Shown here: positions 1 through 5,371 of the stretch, piece after piece
How positions within the stretch are numbered: the first letter of the stretch is position 1
Layout of the letters: each line of letters opens with the position of its first letter
Assembly: GCA_016793415.1 (NCBI GenBank)
Contig: JAEUMC010000034.1
Span: 1-5,720, forward strand
DNA length: 5,720 bases
Direction: 5' to 3'
Source: Devosia sp.
GTDB taxonomy: Bacteria > Pseudomonadota > Alphaproteobacteria > Rhizobiales > Devosiaceae
The notes under the pieces: generated by a model
What the model saw: the letters and a program-made list of their open reading frames with translations, nothing else
Told to the model about the DNA's origin: nothing
Database searches by the model: none
Position numbers and translations under genes: made by a program

Positions 1-1
1 G

Positions 2-526
2 GATTGGGCGGCGCTGGTCATCGCTGCGGGTCTCATGGCGCTCGCGCTGCTGGTGGCGTGGGACGCCTCACGGCTGGGCGCCGGCGGCGCCTACGCACGG
101 ATTGGCCCGCAGACCATCCCCTATGTGATCGCACTCTGCCTGGGCGGTCTCGCGGTCTGGACCGTCATCGCCGCCTACCGACACGATTTTCCCGAGCGTG
201 AGCAGCAGGATCTTCCGCCGGTGCTGTGGATTGTCGGCGGTCTGATCGCACAGATGGCGCTGATCAAGTACGCCGGTTTCTCGATCGCTACCGGGATCCT
301 GTTCGGCATGACTGCCCGGGCCTTCGGAGCTCGGCGGCTGTGGTTCAGCATCCCGCTCGGCGTCCTGCTGTCCGGTTTGGTCTGGCTGGTTTTTGCGCGC
401 GCGCTGTCGCTCACCCTGCCCACTGGTCCTCTGGAGCTCGCTTTGGCAGGCGTGGTGGAGACGCTGGTGCAGGTCGTCACGCTGGTGGTTACCGGCATTC
501 TCGGCTTCTTCAGGAGCTTCGCCTGA
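2..526 (+). CDS. tctB: TctB-like small membrane subunit of a tripartite tricarboxylate transporter (5' end cut off)
   Basis: This is the small integral-membrane subunit of a TTT-family secondary carboxylate importer; with TctA it forms the inner-membrane part that receives substrate from a periplasmic binding protein. The frame is open from base 2 to the TGA at 524-526, giving 174 visible residues. The gene therefore begins upstream, and the ATG at 35 is probably an internal methionine because hydrophobic TM1 sequence ([17 protein letters not shown]) already precedes it. Four hydrophobic segments typical of TctB can be seen, roughly at nt 2-60, 113-175, 224-310 and 345-420, with a [21 protein letters not shown] stretch between the third and fourth. 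A further hydrophobic segment follows 'LPTGPLE' (nt 437-523), which looks longer than the usual TctB tail. Its stop codon overlaps the tctA start (TGATG). The family call rests on topology, size and the neighbouring tctA, since TctB sequences are poorly conserved. Confidence 0.85.
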   Translation, partial: DWAALVIAAGLMALALLVAWDASRLGAGGAYARIGPQTIPYVIALCLGGLAVWTVIAAYRHDFPEREQQDLPPVLWIVGGLIAQMALIKYAGFSIATGILFGMTARAFGARRLWFSIPLGVLLSGLVWLVFARALSLTLPTGPLELALAGVVETLVQVVTLVVTGILGFFRSFA

Positions 527-2043
527 TGGATACCTTCATGCTGCTCTGGCAGGGCCTCGCCGTTGCCGTGCAGCCGATCAATCTGCTCTACGCGCTGGTC
601 GGCGTGACGCTCGGCACCGCCGTCGGCGTGCTGCCCGGCATCGGGCCGGCGACCACCGTGGCGCTGCTCTTGCCGGTCACCTACAAGCTCGATCCGGCCG
701 GCTCGCTGATCATGTTTGCCGGCATCTATTACGGTGGCATGTATGGCGGCTCGACCACCTCGATCCTGCTCAACACGCCGGGCGAAAGCGCCTCGATCGT
801 CACGGCGCTCGAGGGCAACAAGATGGCCAAGGCGGGGAGGGGCGGTCCCGCCCTCGCCACCGCTGCCATCGGCTCGTTCGTCGCTGGCCTGATCGCCACG
901 ATCGCGCTGGCTTTCCTCGCGCCGTGGGTGGTGAAGTTCGCGCTCGCCTTTGGTCCGCGCGAGTATTTTGCGCTGATGGTGCTGGCCTTTGTCACTGTGT
1001 CGGCGGCGTTCGGCGATTCCGCTTTGCGTGGGCTCACCTCGCTGTTCATCGGCCTGACGCTGGGGATCATCGGTATCGACCTGCAAACCGGGCAGGCGCG
1101 GTTGAGCTTCGGCGTTCCCGACCTGCTCGACGGCGTCGAGGTGACAACGCTGGCCGTCGCCATGTTCGCCATCGGCGAGACGCTGTTCGTCGCGGCGCAG
1201 GGCAAGCGGGCGCCGGAAACGGTTGAGCCGGTCCGCGGCTCGCTGTGGATGAGCGCCAGGGATTGGGCTCGGTCATGGAAGCCGTGGCTGCGTGGCACGG
1301 TGATCGGTTTCCCGATCGGCGCCATGCCGGCCGGCGGCGCCGAGATCGGCACGTTCTTCTCCTACGCGGCTGAAAAGAAGCTCTCCAAGCACCCCGAGGA
1401 GTTCGGCAACGGCGCCATCGAGGGTGTCGCCGGGCCCGAGGCTGCCAACAACGCTTCAGCTGCCGGCACGCTGGTGCCATTGCTGACGCTGGGGCTCCCC
1501 ACCTCGGCGACCGCCGCGATCATGCTGGCGGGCTTCCAGCAATACGGCCTGCAGCCTGGGCCGCTGCTGTTCACCTCGAACCCGCAACTGGTCTGGGGGC
1601 TGATTGCGAGCCTGCTGATCGCCAACCTGATGCTGATCGTGCTCAACCTGCCGCTGATCGGGCTGTGGGTGAAGCTGCTGACCATCCCAAAACCCTGGCT
1701 CTATGCCGGCATCCTGCTGTTCGCGACGCTGGGCACCATCGGCGCCAACCCGTCGGTGTTCGAGTTGGGCATGCTGCTGGCCTTCGGCCTGCTCGGCTAT
1801 GGCCTGCGGCTGTTCCACTTCCCGATCGCTCCGGTCGTGGTGGGGCTGATCCTCGGGCCGATGGCCGAACAGCAGCTTCGCCGCGCGCTCGCTATCTCGC
1901 AGGGCGATGTGCTGGTGCTGTTCACCTCGCCGATCTCGGCCACGCTGTTGGCGCTGGCGGCCCTGGCGCTGATCGTGCCCCTGATCCTGAGGGCACGCGG
2001 CAAGGGCGAGGTGTTGGCGGCCGTTGCCGCCGACAACGACTGA
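526..2043 (+). CDS. tctA: TctA-like large membrane subunit of a tripartite tricarboxylate transporter
   Basis: This is the 505-residue large permease subunit of a TTT carboxylate importer, which in known members uses the ion gradient to move substrate handed over by the binding protein. The length matches the family (about 500). The duplicated family signatures are clear: [19 protein letters not shown] at residues 34-52, then [20 protein letters not shown] at 68-87; in the second half GPEAANNAS at 303-311, followed by [15 protein letters not shown] from residue 322. In many relatives the last motif reads LGIPGS, so Thr326 replaces the Gly here. The chain is hydrophobic throughout, with roughly ten to twelve membrane spans. 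The start is ATG 526, which overlaps the tctB stop and has an AGGAG at 512-516, 9 nt upstream. The same frame is open back to 226, but that upstream part lies inside tctB and reads as non-protein. Substrate (citrate, tartrate, aromatic acid or other) cannot be deduced. Confidence 0.96.
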   Translation: MDTFMLLWQGLAVAVQPINLLYALVGVTLGTAVGVLPGIGPATTVALLLPVTYKLDPAGSLIMFAGIYYGGMYGGSTTSILLNTPGESASIVTALEGNKMAKAGRGGPALATAAIGSFVAGLIATIALAFLAPWVVKFALAFGPREYFALMVLAFVTVSAAFGDSALRGLTSLFIGLTLGIIGIDLQTGQARLSFGVPDLLDGVEVTTLAVAMFAIGETLFVAAQGKRAPETVEPVRGSLWMSARDWARSWKPWLRGTVIGFPIGAMPAGGAEIGTFFSYAAEKKLSKHPEEFGNGAIEGVAGPEAANNASAAGTLVPLLTLGLPTSATAAIMLAGFQQYGLQPGPLLFTSNPQLVWGLIASLLIANLMLIVLNLPLIGLWVKLLTIPKPWLYAGILLFATLGTIGANPSVFELGMLLAFGLLGYGLRLFHFPIAPVVVGLILGPMAEQQLRRALAISQGDVLVLFTSPISATLLALAALALIVPLILRARGKGEVLAAVAADND

Positions 2044-2061
2044 CGCCTGCAACAGGCGCAT

Positions 2062-2103
2062 GGCTTGCCTGCCTTCGGCACCACTGCCGAAGGCAGGCAA
2101 GCC
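2062..2103 (+). terminator. Perfect 19-bp hairpin after tctA (terminator or palindromic repeat)
   Basis: GGCTTGCCTGCCTTCGGCA (2062-2080) is followed by the loop CCAC and its exact reverse complement (2085-2103). A smaller hairpin, CGCCTG-CAA-CAGGCG (2044-2058), sits directly after the tctA stop. The position suggests transcription termination or protection of the 3' end of the tctBA mRNA. Only a weak T-rich tail (TTCCCATTT) follows, so it is not a textbook rho-independent terminator. Each arm is itself self-complementary (TGCC-TTC-GGCA and TGCC-GAA-GGCA), a structure more typical of dispersed intergenic palindromes. The hairpin is certain; its function is inferred. Confidence 0.6.
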
Positions 2104-2112
2104 TTCCCATTT

Positions 2113-2134
2113 AGGAGGGGCGAAAGGACCTCCA
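2113..2134 (+). promoter_or_regulatory. Ribosome-binding region of the 51-aa gene, within a small hairpin
   Basis: AAGGA at 2124-2128 lies 7 nt before the ATG at 2136, an ideal distance. A stronger-looking AGGAGG at 2113-2118 is 17 nt away, too far to serve that ATG well. GGAGG (2114-2118) can pair with CCTCC (2129-2133), which would display GAAAGGA in a 10-nt loop. The binding site supports the choice of start; the hairpin's role is speculative. Confidence 0.55.
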
Positions 2135-2135
2135 G

Positions 2136-2291
2136 ATGACCCGCAAACCCAGCCTGTTCCACGACCTCTTCAGCATGTTCGGCGCTGCCAATGCGGCTGC
2201 TGCCGCGACGCACGAAAGCCGTACGCCCCGCGCGAGCGACCTCAAGACGCTCGGTATCGATCCCAGGCAGTACCACGCCATCAGCCGCTGA
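2136..2291 (+). CDS. Small protein of unknown function, 51 aa
   Basis: This short gene runs from ATG 2136 to TGA 2289-2291 and has a well-placed ribosome-binding site (AAGGA, 7 nt upstream). The protein starts MTRKPSLFHDLFSMFGAAN, continues through a run of five alanines (residues 20-24) and a basic/polar linker (THESRTPR), and ends DLKTLGIDPRQYHAISR. The first half could form an amphipathic or weakly hydrophobic helix. The 'xxLxxLGIDPxxF/YxxI' ending resembles very short uncharacterised proteins that I recall from Rhizobiales genomes, and loosely the C-terminal part of DUF1127-like proteins. No catalytic or metal-binding motif is visible. It stands alone between tctA and cysP, with a hairpin on each side, so it is probably its own transcription unit. 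Function is unknown. Confidence comes from the binding site, plausible amino-acid composition and familiar C-terminal motif. Confidence 0.68.
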   Translation: MTRKPSLFHDLFSMFGAANAAAAATHESRTPRASDLKTLGIDPRQYHAISR

Positions 2292-2313
2292 TCCTGCGCG
2301 CCTCCCGGAAATG

Positions 2314-2345
2314 ACGTTGCGCCGGCACCCGGTCCGGCGCAACGT
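2314..2345. repeat. 12-bp perfect inverted repeat between the 51-aa gene and cysP
   Basis: ACGTTGCGCCGG (2314-2325) and its exact reverse complement CCGGCGCAACGT (2334-2345) are separated by 8 nt (CACCCGGT). It begins 22 nt after the stop of the 51-aa gene, so it could end that transcript, but no T-run follows. Alternatively it could be a regulator-binding site for the cys operon, although it lies over 130 nt before cysP. The structure is certain and the role is not. Confidence 0.55.
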
Positions 2346-2400
2346 GATGCTCTCTCGGCCGGCCGTGGGGAATAAGTCCTCCAGATCAATGCACTAGGCT

Positions 2401-2430
2401 TTGACGCCAGCCCGATCGCCGGTGTTTCTC
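2401..2430 (+). promoter_or_regulatory. Weak promoter candidate for the cysPTW operon
   Basis: TTGACG at 2401-2406 is a good match to a sigma-70 type -35 box and lies 71 nt before the cysP start. The expected -10 position, 17-18 nt downstream, holds only GTTTCT/TTTCTC (2424-2430), a poor match. It is the best candidate I can see in the 185-nt gap. No recognisable riboswitch or regulator consensus accompanies it. Confidence 0.2.
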
Positions 2431-2476
2431 GCCTCACCGAATCCTCGGTTCATTCCGATTTTTCTGCTGGGGCATA

Positions 2477-3475
2477 ATGAACAAGCTTTTCACTGCGGCC
2501 GTTGCCGCCATTCTGCTGGGCACCGCGCCGGTGCTGGCGCAGACCACCGAGATCCTCAACGTCTCCTATGACATCTCGCGCGAGCTGTTCGACGCGGTGA
2601 ACGCCAAGTTCGTGCCGTCCTACAAGGCTTCGGCCGGCGCCGACGTGAAGGTGAACCAGTCGCATGCGGGCTCGTCCAAGCAGGCCGGACTGATCCTCGA
2701 AGGGCTCGAGGCGGACGTGGTGACCTTCAACCAGGTGATCGACGTCGACACCCTCGCCAAGGGCGAGTTCGTCGCGGCGGACTGGAAGACGAAGTTCGAG
2801 AACAATGCCTCGCCGTTCTACTCGCTGCCGGCATTCCTGGTGCGCGAGGGCAACCCCAAGGGCATCAAGGACTGGGCCGATCTCGCGCGCGATGACGTCA
2901 AGATCATCTTCCCCAATCCCAAGACCTCGGGCAATGGCCGCTACACCTACCTCGCCGCCCGCGCCTGGGCGACTGAGGCGTTTGCCGGCGACGAGGCCAA
3001 GATCGAGGAATACTTGAAGAAGGTGTTTTCGAACGTTCCGGTGTTCGAGACCGGCGGTCGCGCCGCCACCACAACCTTCGTCGAGAACAAGATCGGCGAC
3101 GTGCTGATCACCTTCGAAGCCGAAGTGCTGGGCACCATCAAGCAGCTTGGCGACGACCAGTATGACGCGGTCGTGCCGTCGGTGAGCCTGCTCGCCGAAT
3201 TCCCGGTCGCGGTGGTCGACAAGGTGGTCGACAAGCGTGGCACCCGCGACATCGCCACGGCTTACCTCAGCTACCTCTATTCGCCCGAGGGCCAGGATAT
3301 CGCCGGTGCGTTCTTCCACCGCGTGCACGAGGCAGCGGCGGTCGAGAAGTACAAGGCGCAGTTCCCCGAGGTCCGGCTTGTCACCGTCGAGGACGTGTTC
3401 GGGGGCTGGGATAAGGTCAAGGCCGACCACTTCGCCGAAGGCGGCCTGCTCGACAAGGTGTTCGTCAACCAGTAG
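2477..3475 (+). CDS. cysP: Periplasmic thiosulfate/sulfate-binding protein of an ABC importer
   Basis: This 332-residue protein captures sulfate or thiosulfate in the periplasm and delivers it to CysT/CysW for cysteine synthesis. A Sec signal peptide covers residues 1-21 (hydrophobic AAVAAILLGTAPVLA, likely cleaved at VLA|Q). The mature chain begins with the family motif LNVSYDISRELF (27-38). Next come QSHAGSSKQA (61-70), DVVTFNQVIDVD (80-91), FPNPKTSGNGRYTYLAA (145-161), a GGRAATTTFVENKIGDVLITFEAE stretch (written here as one motif region around 195-218), LAEFPVAVVDK and near the C-terminus VEDVFGGWDK. The AGSSKQ, NQV and NPKTSGN forms match E. coli CysP as I recall it, rather than Sbp (GGSGKQ, NPKSSGGAR). 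I therefore prefer cysP, although ligand preference cannot be proved from motifs. Start ATG 2477 gives the correct signal peptide; the ribosome site is weak (CTGGGG 2467-2472). It is the first gene of cysP-cysT-cysW. Confidence 0.95.
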   Translation: MNKLFTAAVAAILLGTAPVLAQTTEILNVSYDISRELFDAVNAKFVPSYKASAGADVKVNQSHAGSSKQAGLILEGLEADVVTFNQVIDVDTLAKGEFVAADWKTKFENNASPFYSLPAFLVREGNPKGIKDWADLARDDVKIIFPNPKTSGNGRYTYLAARAWATEAFAGDEAKIEEYLKKVFSNVPVFETGGRAATTTFVENKIGDVLITFEAEVLGTIKQLGDDQYDAVVPSVSLLAEFPVAVVDKVVDKRGTRDIATAYLSYLYSPEGQDIAGAFFHRVHEAAAVEKYKAQFPEVRLVTVEDVFGGWDKVKADHFAEGGLLDKVFVNQ

Positions 3476-3477
3476 GG
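3474..3477 (+). promoter_or_regulatory. Ribosome-binding site for the TTG start of cysT, made partly by the cysP stop codon
   Basis: The cysP stop TAG (3473-3475) continues as TAGGGC, giving AGGG at 3474-3477, 7 nt before TTG 3485. This stop is in the same reading frame as cysT, so cysT cannot begin further upstream. The first plausible start after it is TTG 3485. The second AGGG (3479-3482) is only 2 nt from the TTG and too close to work. Confidence 0.55.
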
Positions 3478-3484
3478 CAGGGCG

Positions 3485-4381
3485 TTGACCAGTCTCGATG
3501 CGGCGCGGGAGACACCCCGCGCCGTTGCCTTTGGAACGTCGAGGGCGCGAAAGCCCGGTCGCAGGCACCTGCTGCCGGGCTTCGGGCTGACCTTCGGCAT
3601 CACTGCGCTCTACCTCGTCCTGATCGTGGCCCTGCCGTTGGCGGCGATGCTGCTCAAGACCTTCAGTCTGGGCTGGCCCGAGTTCTGGCGCATCGTCTCG
3701 TCGCCGCGCGCCATCTCGGCCTACTGGATCACCTTCTCGTCGGCCGCCGCCGCCGCCGTGTTCAATGGCTTTTTCGGCTTGCTGCTGGCCTGGGTATTGG
3801 TGCGCTACGAGTTCCCCGGCAAACGCATCATCGACGGGCTGGTCGACCTGCCGTTCGCGTTGCCGACCGCTGTCGCCGGCCTGGCACTGGTGACGCTGTT
3901 CGGTCCAGCCGGCTGGTACGGACAACTCCTCGTGCCGCTCGGGGTCACCGTCACCCATGCGCAGCTCGGCATCATCGTCGCCATGGCCTTCACGTCGCTG
4001 CCCTTCGTGGTGCGCACGGTACAGCCGGTGCTCGAGGATATCCCCGAGGACGTGCAGGAGGCGGCACGGTTGCTCGGTGCGACGCCGTTCCAGGTGTTCT
4101 CCCGCGTCATCCTGCCGCTGATCCTGCCGGCTTTCACCACCGGTGTGGTGCTCTGCTTTGCCCGCGCCATCGGCGAGTTCGGGGCCGTGGTGTTCATTGC
4201 CGGGAACCTGCCGGGAATGACCGAGATCGTCTCGCTGCTGATCTTCATCCGGCTCGACGAGCACAATTACCCGGCCGCCGCGGCGCTCGCGACTGTGCTG
4301 CTCACTACGGCGTTCGTCACGCTCTTCCTCACCAACCTGCTTCAGGCCTGGCAGCTTCGCTATGCAGATAAATCCCGCTGA
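3485..4381 (+). CDS. cysT: Sulfate/thiosulfate ABC transporter permease CysT (CysU)
   Basis: This is the first of two inner-membrane permeases of the sulfate/thiosulfate importer; it pairs with CysW and docks on the CysA ATPase. It has 298 residues. A basic cytoplasmic tail of about 30 residues precedes LLPGFGLTFGITALYL, which corresponds to the usual CysT N-terminus, so this tail is a little longer than in E. coli CysU. Characteristic stretches are VFNGFFGLLLAWVLVRYEFPG, DLPFALPTAVAGLAL, AMAFTSLPFVVRTVQPVLE, the ATPase-docking EAA loop EAARLLGA (192-199), IGEFGAVVFIAGN and NYPAAAALA near the end. About six membrane spans are evident. The start is TTG 3485, 9 nt after cysP (see the ribosome-site entry). 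The 3' end overlaps cysW by 20 nt, implying coupled translation. It is distinguished from CysW by the VRTVQPVLE and FIAGN motifs. Confidence 0.95.
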   Translation: MTSLDAARETPRAVAFGTSRARKPGRRHLLPGFGLTFGITALYLVLIVALPLAAMLLKTFSLGWPEFWRIVSSPRAISAYWITFSSAAAAAVFNGFFGLLLAWVLVRYEFPGKRIIDGLVDLPFALPTAVAGLALVTLFGPAGWYGQLLVPLGVTVTHAQLGIIVAMAFTSLPFVVRTVQPVLEDIPEDVQEAARLLGATPFQVFSRVILPLILPAFTTGVVLCFARAIGEFGAVVFIAGNLPGMTEIVSLLIFIRLDEHNYPAAAALATVLLTTAFVTLFLTNLLQAWQLRYADKSR

Positions 4382-5207
4382 CGCGTCGCTCCCGGCCGAT
4401 CCCCGCCGCCCCAACTCGGCGGTGGCGTGGGGACTGATCGGGCTCGCCTACCTGATGGCCGGCGCGGTGCTGCTGGTGCCGCTGCTGCTGATCGTCGTCA
4501 CCGGGTTTCGCGAGGGCGTCGGGGTCTATCTCGCCAACATCGTTGAGCCCGAAACGCTGCACGCCATCTTCCTCACAGTCCTGGCGGCGATCGTCGTGGT
4601 GCCGATCAATGTCGGCTTCGGCATCGCCGCTGCCTGGCTGGTGACGCGCTACGATTTCCGCGGCAAGCGCTTGCTGATCACCTTCATCGAGATCCCGTTC
4701 TCGGTCAGCCCGATCGTCGCCGGCGTCATCTACCTGTTCCTCTATGGCGGGCAGGGCCTGCTCGGGCCGTTGCTGGCCGAGTTCGACCTCAAGCTGATGT
4801 TCACGGTGTGGGCGATCTTCCTCGTCTCGCTGTTCGTCACCTCGCCATTCGTGGCGCGCGAACTGATCCCGCTGATGCAGCAGCAGGGCGGCGAGGACGA
4901 GGAGGCGGCTTTGTCGCTGGGCGCCAATGGCCGGCAGATCTTCTGGCACGTGACGCTGCCCAATATCCGCTGGGCGCTGCTCTACGGGGCGGTGCTCTGC
5001 AATGCCCGCGTCATCGGCGAGTTCGGCGCGGTATCGGTGGTCTCAGGCGCCATCCGCGGCCAGACCAACACGCTGCCGCTGCAGATCGAGCTGTTGTTCA
5101 ACGATTTCAACGTCACGGGTGCCTTTGCAGCGGCGTCCACCCTGGCGCTGCTGGCGGTGCTGACCATCGTGCTCAAGTCGGTGCTGGAGCGGAAGACGGG
5201 GCATTGA
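4362..5207 (+). CDS. cysW: Sulfate/thiosulfate ABC transporter permease CysW
   Basis: This is the second inner-membrane permease of the sulfate/thiosulfate importer, with 281 residues. After a short polar N-terminus come LIGLAYLMAGAVLLVPLLL (TM1), LVTRYDFRGKRLL, EIPFSVSPIVAGVIYLFLYG, FVTSPFVARELIPLM, the EAA docking loop EAALSLGA (181-188), VTLPNIRWALLYGAVL, RVIGEFGAVSVVSGAIRG and LPLQIELLFNDFN. These are diagnostic of CysW. ATG 4362 lies inside cysT (20-nt overlap) with only a weak GGCAG upstream, so re-initiation from cysT is likely. GTG 4422 is an alternative start but lacks a ribosome site. The C-terminus ends shortly after the last membrane span (LKSVLERKTGH), without the charged tail of E. 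coli CysW. No cysA follows: the operon ends here at a palindromic element. Confidence 0.95.
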   Translation: MQINPADASLPADPRRPNSAVAWGLIGLAYLMAGAVLLVPLLLIVVTGFREGVGVYLANIVEPETLHAIFLTVLAAIVVVPINVGFGIAAAWLVTRYDFRGKRLLITFIEIPFSVSPIVAGVIYLFLYGGQGLLGPLLAEFDLKLMFTVWAIFLVSLFVTSPFVARELIPLMQQQGGEDEEAALSLGANGRQIFWHVTLPNIRWALLYGAVLCNARVIGEFGAVSVVSGAIRGQTNTLPLQIELLFNDFNVTGAFAAASTLALLAVLTIVLKSVLERKTGH

Positions 5208-5238
5208 TGCGGCTACTACCACCACCGGTGCTTGCCGA

Positions 5239-5338
5239 CCCCCACCCTTGATCCCTCCCCGCAAGGGGGAGGGAGACGCAAACCGATGGTGGTGTGAGGG
5301 TCGCCCTCCCCCTTGCGGGGAGGGGACAGGGGTGGGGG
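5239..5338. repeat. Large imperfect inverted repeat of two GC-rich hairpin units; probable bidirectional terminator
   Basis: Bases 5239-5276 match the reverse complement of 5301-5338 at 34 of 38 positions, with a 24-nt spacer. Each arm also folds by itself. The left arm pairs CCCTCCCC (5253-5260) with GGGGGAGGG (5265-5273) around a GCAA tetraloop with one bulged G; the right arm mirrors this around TTGC. The element fills most of the 164-nt gap between convergent cysW and moeA, so it probably ends transcription from both sides, although neither side has a proper T-tract. The core resembles dispersed intergenic palindromes that I recall as common in Rhizobiales genomes. Copy number cannot be judged from this window. 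Confidence 0.8.
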
Positions 5339-5371
5339 CAACACTCGCCAGCCTTGAGAGACAGCCTTGAG

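Noticed and set aside
226..525. 100-codon upstream extension of the tctA reading frame
   Set aside because: It lies inside tctB in another frame and reads as arginine/alanine-rich shadow. ATG 526 has a ribosome site and matches the family N-terminus.
175..1086. 303-codon open frame on the - strand opposite tctB/tctA
   Set aside because: Same antisense artefact: composition is rich in R, Q, H and D, no motif is present, and both sense genes are well supported.
2356..2365. CGGCCGGCCG palindrome
   Set aside because: A short GC-only palindrome is expected by chance in DNA this GC-rich, and nothing ties it to a promoter.
2024..2397. Two overlapping + strand frames (2024-2314 and 2191-2397)
   Set aside because: They have unlikely compositions, no ribosome site of their own, and they overlap the better-supported 51-aa gene.
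2436..2466. ACCGA-ATCC-TCGGT hairpin followed by a T-run (2459-2463) as a terminator before cysP
   Set aside because: The stem is only 5 bp and the T-run begins about 10 nt later, so it does not have terminator geometry.
2390..2476. Possible SAM-II-type or other sulfur riboswitch upstream of cysP
   Set aside because: I looked for a conserved pseudoknot or hairpin core and found only short, weak stems; no known riboswitch pattern is recognisable.
2473..2478. CATAAT resembling a -10 box that overlaps the cysP start codon
   Set aside because: There is no convincing -35 box at the right distance, and it would leave a transcript starting inside the signal-peptide coding region.
2450..4414. 654-codon open frame on the - strand opposite cysP and cysT
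   Set aside because: It is antisense to two clearly recognised genes. Its translation is a low-complexity mix of R, E, H, D, G and Q with no domain, as expected from reading GC-biased codons backwards.
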